A DNA stretch of 64,000 bases from Paenibacillus pedocola (GTDB taxonomy: Bacteria > Bacillota > Bacilli > Paenibacillales > Paenibacillaceae), in NCBI RefSeq assembly GCF_031599675.1, contig NZ_CP134223.1:6120501-6184500 (forward strand), read 5' to 3'. Numbering within the stretch: position 1 is the stretch's first letter; each line of letters begins with the position of its first letter. Position numbers and translations under genes: made by a program. Positions 59,974 to 64,000 of this stretch are shown here, piece after piece. The notes below the pieces were generated by a model. The model had not been told where the DNA came from. It searched no databases and saw only the letters and a list, made by a program, of their open reading frames with translations.

Positions 59974-62628
59974 TTAAGACTCCTCCTCCTGAGGGTGACG
60001 GGAAACCAGCCGGACCAGATCCATAGTCAGTATCGGCAGAATCAGGGAGGCGGGATAAGCCAGATATCTGGGCTCCCACTGCGGATTGAATTTCTCCTTA
60101 TAGCGGCGCAGTCCGGCGAACCCGTACCAGTGTCCTCCCCGTACAAAGACGAGCCGGGCTACCTTCTCCTCCCGCAATGCGCCGGGATTCTGCCCTACAC
60201 TGGACAGCGGGGCATTGCCGAGATTAAACCACGCATAGCCTTGCGACTTCGCCCATTCCAGCAGATGGACAAACAGGTAGTCCATAGTGCCGTTTGGAGT
60301 ATCCTTCCGGTGGCGCATTAAATCAATTGAAACGGTTGTTCCGCCGTCATAGCAAGGTGCAATAGAGGCAAAGGCGGCAATTCTGCCTTCCGCCCCGCGC
60401 AGCAGCGCTACAGGTGCAAGCTGCATATAGGACGCTTTGAACCAGCCCAGGGAATAACCCTTTTCAGTGCGTCCGCCCAGCCACTCCTCCGACACAGCCT
60501 GGAGCTCCTGCAGCAACGTCCCGGAATGCGGGGCTTCCGCAATCTCGAAAATATAGCCTTCGCGTTCGAACCGGTTGCAGACGCTGCGCAGGTCAGAATT
60601 TTTTTTGCCGCTGAGCGTAAAGCCGGCGAGCGGCACCCTGGCTTCTTCGCCCAGCTTGAAGAAATGGTAGCCCTGCTCATGATAGACCGGCAGAAACTCA
60701 GGCGTCGCCTGGTAAAATACAACGGATAGCCCGTATAAATCCGCCGCCCGCCGGAATTCGCTGATCGCCTCGTTCATCAGCACCCTAGGGCCAAGCGGAT
60801 CGCCCAGCACGACAAGCTTGTCTCTGGTTCTGGCAAAGGCGAACAGCACTTTTCCCTCCTGGGCCCAGTAAAAGCTCTTGTCCCCCAGAAACAGCAAATG
60901 TGTCAAGGCATTCCCCTTCGTTCCGGCAAGGAAGTGCTCCAGCCGCTCCATATCTTTATCCGCTAAGATTTCCTCCGCCTTCCGCTGCGGACGGAGGACC
61001 GCCAGCATCGTCACAATGAGCCAGGACACCGCCAGGCTACCGGCCGCTGCCACCGCTACATTGCCGTGCTGCTGCAGCCACTCCGGCCGGATGCCGGGCG
61101 GCAGATGCTTCATAAATCCGCGATGCGCGTAGCTGCCCAGCAGGTAATAACCAAGCGCGATAAGTGAGGTCATCAGCAGCCACCACAGGATACTCTGCTT
61201 GTTGACCGGTACGCTGATCCGGTAGAACCTTGATCTGGAAATCCACAGAATCAGGGCAACCAGCAGCAGAAATACCGCTTCCTCATAATCAAATCCCTTG
61301 GTGAACGCAAATACGGCCCCGCCGAACAATAGTACGCTGGTCCAGAGATAAGCTCTTCTGACCCGCAGGGAGATGCCTCTGGACAGCAGAATCAGCAGAA
61401 ACCCGATCAGCACCGATAAATGATGCGAAATCCGCATGACCGGCAGAGACAGCAGCTCCTCCGTCATCCGCAGCCGGTATAGCAGCTCAGGGGTTGCCGC
61501 AGACAGCAGCAGAATGAGCCCGCTTGCCAGAACCAGCTTACCAAGCGCCCAGAAGCCGAGATCGCTCAGAAAAGTATACTGTCCGGGCCAGCCCCAGATT
61601 TTCTGCCAGATATTGAGCGAGGGTTCGAGTATTTCCCCGCTCTGGTCTGTGTTTTTTCTTCCCTGCAGTCCGATTTCCAGGGCAGCCAGTACAAGGCCGA
61701 TCAGCCAGGGCACTACATAATAAAACAGCCGGTAGATCACCAGCACAGCCATAGCCTGGTCACTGTTATGTCCGAGCTGTGTGAGCCCGAGCAGCGCAAT
61801 AAGATCGAATGCGCCGATGCCGCCGGGGGCCATGCTCAGAATCCCCGCCACCGCAGCAACCAGATAAATACTGAACAGCGTAACGAACTCTGCGCCGCCA
61901 AGCAGGTGACTGCCGATAGTCCAGAACGTGATCCCGGCAAAGAGCCATTCCAGAAAAGAGGCCCCTACTGAAGCCGCTACTGTTAACCAGGGGGTTCTGC
62001 CCTGTCCCCGGTTAATCCACTTGGCAAACAGCGAGGAACGCTGGATAATCACAAAAAACGGCAAATAGAGCGCCATGCCCCAGACTGCGAAGATCAGCCA
62101 TTGATGCTCACGCATCAGTCCGTGGGCAGGAAGCAGGCCGGTCAGATTGCCCCAGGACAGCAGTGACAGGCCGGTAATCATCAAGGGGGAGAGAAATACG
62201 AGCGCAGGAGCTAAGGCCGCAGCGGGCACACCGTTTTTCTTATAGAGCAGCGAGCGCAGGCCTATCCCGGCTAGTCCGGCAAACCCGATCAGATTGTTAA
62301 AGGTATTGGCAATCCAGGCGTAGCGGAAGGTGCTCCAGGCTCCGATCCTGAAGCGGAAATGCTGCCGGATCAAATAATCATAGGCGCTCATAACAGCCAC
62401 CGAGAGCAGCGCAACCCCCATCATCTCCATAACGGCAGAAGCCGGTACATGCCGGAGTTCTCTTATCGTGAGCCCCAAGTGCACCTGCTTCAGCTCGTGC
62501 TGCCCTTCCCAATATACCAAGGCTATAATTGCCACCGGAAAGAGCATTCTTACCGCCCTTATCCGGTAGATGGACAACAGCAGCCGTACAATCCGAAAAC
62601 GTTCCAATGTCTGTTTAATTGAATGCAT
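59974..62628 (-). CDS. mprF: Phosphatidylglycerol lysyltransferase / flippase MprF
   Basis: An 884-residue membrane protein. The N-terminal ~530 residues have about 14 helices (flippase part, with IANTFNNLIGFAGLAGIGLRSLLY and MAPGGIGAFDLIALLGL). The C-terminal ~330 residues are the cytosolic aminoacyl-lipid synthase (DUF2156/GNAT-like): FLGDKSFYWAQEGKVLFAFARTRDKLVVLGDPLG, then IDLMRHRKDTPNGTMDYLF and FNLGNAPLSSVG. MprF transfers lysine (or alanine) from tRNA to phosphatidylglycerol and moves the product outward, lowering attraction of cationic peptides. Amino-acid specificity is not clear from sequence. GGGAG is 5 nt upstream of the ATG. Confidence 0.94.
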   Translation of the reverse strand: MHSIKQTLERFRIVRLLLSIYRIRAVRMLFPVAIIALVYWEGQHELKQVHLGLTIRELRHVPASAVMEMMGVALLSVAVMSAYDYLIRQHFRFRIGAWSTFRYAWIANTFNNLIGFAGLAGIGLRSLLYKKNGVPAAALAPALVFLSPLMITGLSLLSWGNLTGLLPAHGLMREHQWLIFAVWGMALYLPFFVIIQRSSLFAKWINRGQGRTPWLTVAASVGASFLEWLFAGITFWTIGSHLLGGAEFVTLFSIYLVAAVAGILSMAPGGIGAFDLIALLGLTQLGHNSDQAMAVLVIYRLFYYVVPWLIGLVLAALEIGLQGRKNTDQSGEILEPSLNIWQKIWGWPGQYTFLSDLGFWALGKLVLASGLILLLSAATPELLYRLRMTEELLSLPVMRISHHLSVLIGFLLILLSRGISLRVRRAYLWTSVLLFGGAVFAFTKGFDYEEAVFLLLVALILWISRSRFYRISVPVNKQSILWWLLMTSLIALGYYLLGSYAHRGFMKHLPPGIRPEWLQQHGNVAVAAAGSLAVSWLIVTMLAVLRPQRKAEEILADKDMERLEHFLAGTKGNALTHLLFLGDKSFYWAQEGKVLFAFARTRDKLVVLGDPLGPRVLMNEAISEFRRAADLYGLSVVFYQATPEFLPVYHEQGYHFFKLGEEARVPLAGFTLSGKKNSDLRSVCNRFEREGYIFEIAEAPHSGTLLQELQAVSEEWLGGRTEKGYSLGWFKASYMQLAPVALLRGAEGRIAAFASIAPCYDGGTTVSIDLMRHRKDTPNGTMDYLFVHLLEWAKSQGYAWFNLGNAPLSSVGQNPGALREEKVARLVFVRGGHWYGFAGLRRYKEKFNPQWEPRYLAYPASLILPILTMDLVRLVSRHPQEEES

Positions 62629-62733
62629 GATTTCTCCCTGCCTTATTATGGGCGCATGCCTCTGATTCAGACATTTCAGCCGTTTCTATCTCCCCATTAT
62701 ACCAATTTCAGGGACGGAAGGCTCATGCACTGC

Positions 62734-62785
62734 AGCACCAAAAAGAGGACCCCCTCACGGCAAAGGATGTCCTCTTTTTGGTGCT
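62734..62785. terminator. Terminator after the FlxA-like gene
   Basis: A 17-bp perfect stem (AGCACCAAAAAGAGGAC / GTCCTCTTTTTGGTGCT) lies 19 nt after the gene. The T-rich tracts are within the stem, so termination may be partial. Confidence 0.75.
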
Positions 62786-62803
62786 GCTTACTGCGGTTCG
62801 AAC

Positions 62804-63157
62804 TTAAACCCGGATGTCAAATCTGCCTTCACTGTCTGTGGTAGCGTTAGCGATTTGCTCTGCACTTGCTGCTGTAAGCAAATTACTGTTAGCAGGTTTT
62901 TCAGGAGGTGCGCTCTGAGCTGCCGCAGAGGAACTGCTGCTCTTGGACTTCTCGGCAATCTGCGCCTCGATCTGCTTAATCTGCTGCTCAAGCTGCTTGG
63001 TTTTGGTTTCCTTGGTCTTTTCGTCGTCCTTACTGGACTTGACCTTCTCCAAGTCGGCCTCCAGCTTCGCCTTTTGTTTTTCCAATGAGCTGGTATCAGT
63101 TGCACTGGAAGAGGTATAGGAAGTCGAAGTGGCGGATGTAGCGGATGAAATATTCAT
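62804..63157 (-). CDS. FlxA-like family small coiled-coil protein
   Basis: A 117-residue protein with a Ser/Thr-rich start (MNISSATSATSTSYTSSS), a central Lys/Glu coiled coil (EKQKAKLEADLEKVKSSKDD, then QLEQQIKQIEAQIAEK) and an Ala/Ser-rich tail. This matches FlxA-like proteins, whose expression is often linked to motility regulons. ATG 63157 has AAGGAGGG upstream; an in-frame upstream start at 63289 would overlap the neighbouring transporter gene. Function unknown. Confidence 0.85.
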   Translation of the reverse strand: MNISSATSATSTSYTSSSATDTSSLEKQKAKLEADLEKVKSSKDDEKTKETKTKQLEQQIKQIEAQIAEKSKSSSSSAAAQSAPPEKPANSNLLTAASAEQIANATTDSEGRFDIRV

Positions 63158-63260
63158 GCTTGTCCCTCCTTTCACCACTCCAATATAACCCTTATACCCG
63201 AACCTAACGTTAAAATGGGCTGAAAGTTTGCTGAAAGTGCCTGAAGGACGGAACTTGTAG

Positions 63261-64000
63261 CTATCTCTGCTTCCCTGCGCCGGAATCAACGCCTGTGCTG
63301 CCTTTAGCCCTAGATTTGCGGTTGACCAGCATTACGCTCAGCAGGATAATGACAAGCCCGGCGATCGTATTGGCATAGACCGGCTCGTTCAGGAAGATAA
63401 CCCCCCACATCAGCCCGAATACCGGAACCAGGAACGTTACACTGACGGTTTTTACCGCACCCACACTCTGAATCAGGTAAAAATATAGTAAATAGGCGAC
63501 AGCGGTACAGATGAGGGATAAGCCGAGCACAGAGTAGACCGCCGCCGCTGACGGCATATGCCGGGGAGCAAAAATGACCGCGAGCGGAAGCAGTACTACG
63601 GCTGCCCCAAGCTGCTGGCCGGCGGCAAGCGTGAGTGGTGCAAGACCACGGCCGACACGGGCGGCATACAGCCCGCCGAAGCTGTAAGAAAGCGCAGCGC
63701 CGAGGGAAAAGAAGACGGACAACAGCACCTTTCCCTCAAGCGGCACCGGACTCCATCCGACCAGCACAGCCACCCCTAGAAGTCCGGTGATTAAGCCGAT
63801 GGTTTTCGATATTCCCGGCTTCTCGCCAAGGGTTCCCCAGGCGGCAAGCGCTGTGAACATCGGGGTAGTCACATTAAGAATGGCTGCCAGTGAGGCGTTC
63901 AGCTCCAGTTCAGCCATGCAGATCAGTGTAAAAGGCAGCGCGGCGTTCAGCGCCCCGAGCAGCAGAAACTGCTTCCAGTGCCGCCCCATCCCAAGCGTCT
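63261..64000 (-). CDS. EamA/DMT-family transporter, N-terminus outside window
   Basis: The frame is open to the window edge, so the first helices are missing; a typical EamA protein is about 300 residues and about 246 are seen here. Eight or so hydrophobic segments remain, with the duplicated EamA pattern (NASLAAILNVTTPMFTALAAWGTLGEKP and GAVKTVSVTFLVPVFGLMWGVIFLNEP). These carriers export amino acids, nucleobases or other metabolites; the substrate is unknown. Confidence 0.9.
   Translation of the reverse strand, partial: TLGMGRHWKQFLLLGALNAALPFTLICMAELELNASLAAILNVTTPMFTALAAWGTLGEKPGISKTIGLITGLLGVAVLVGWSPVPLEGKVLLSVFFSLGAALSYSFGGLYAARVGRGLAPLTLAAGQQLGAAVVLLPLAVIFAPRHMPSAAAVYSVLGLSLICTAVAYLLYFYLIQSVGAVKTVSVTFLVPVFGLMWGVIFLNEPVYANTIAGLVIILLSVMLVNRKSRAKGSTGVDSGAGKQR

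Noticed and set aside
62788..63105. 105-codon minus ORF overlapping the FlxA-like gene in another frame
   Set aside because: It has no ribosome-binding site and is Arg-rich as expected for a shifted frame of the Lys/Glu coiled coil.

Overview
The window looks like a chromosomal segment of a Paenibacillus-type Firmicute. Ribosome-binding sites are strong (AGGAGG and GGGGGAG forms), and GTG starts are common. Several near-consensus sigma-A promoters (TTGACA, 17 nt, TATAAT-like) and hairpin-plus-T-run terminators are visible. The gene content fits: a lipoteichoic-acid synthase family protein, an SLH-domain surface protein, MprF, ECF and MetNIQ transporters, a FlxA-like protein and many c-di-GMP enzymes. 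I saw no rRNA, tRNA, CRISPR array, phage or insertion-sequence transposase.

Layout. 1-1920: 5' part of a helicase carrying an N-terminal RecB-type nuclease domain. 2202-6520: LTA synthase, MarR regulator and a chemotaxis receptor, followed by a 215-bp palindromic MITE-like element and a run of hairpins. 6975-11473: MHYT-GGDEF-EAL protein and an ABC exporter pair. 11686-16250: SLH surface protein and an Ala-rich exported protein behind a leader with two repeated hairpin/terminator modules. 16391-21635: cystine-type symporter, Gfo/Idh/MocA oxidoreductase, and a UbiA / beta-sandwich / UbiA cluster. 21813-27769: two more GGDEF-EAL proteins, an acetate-uptake family protein and a small membrane protein. 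27860-34155: AraC regulator with a GH27 alpha-galactosidase, a DsrE-like protein beside a cysteine-desulfurase-like enzyme, a TVP38 protein and a GNAT. 34226-36800: metNIQ with a short attenuator-like leader. 36878-50191: reductive pyrimidine catabolism (PreT, PreA, hydantoinase, PucR regulator, omega-aminotransferase, CoA-acylating semialdehyde dehydrogenase) plus an NMT1/THI5-type ABC importer. 50407-64000: diguanylate cyclase, MBL hydrolase, DUF72 protein, cytoplasmic alpha-amylase, BioY with a divergent ECF module whose second ATPase is fused to the EcfT membrane protein, a nitroreductase, MprF, a FlxA-like protein and a truncated EamA transporter.

How the genes work together. The 36.9-50.2 kb block reads as a near-complete uracil/thymine salvage-for-nitrogen route: import, reduction (PreTA), ring opening (hydantoinase), transamination of beta-alanine and oxidation to acetyl-CoA. 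The N-carbamyl-beta-alanine hydrolase is missing from the window. BioY and the ECF genes share a divergent promoter region, so biotin uptake is a natural job for that module. One chemoreceptor and four GGDEF proteins (three with EAL) make the left and middle parts rich in signalling genes; three of these genes have Spo0A-box-like sequences upstream.

The observation I consider most worth pursuing is RNA-level. Two copies of a 27-nt hairpin lie in tandem in the 5' leader of the Ala-rich protein gene, and the 3' arm of each doubles as the 5' arm of a transcription terminator. A structurally similar, covarying hairpin overlaps the terminator in the metN leader. I do not recognise it as a known riboswitch or protein-binding antiterminator.
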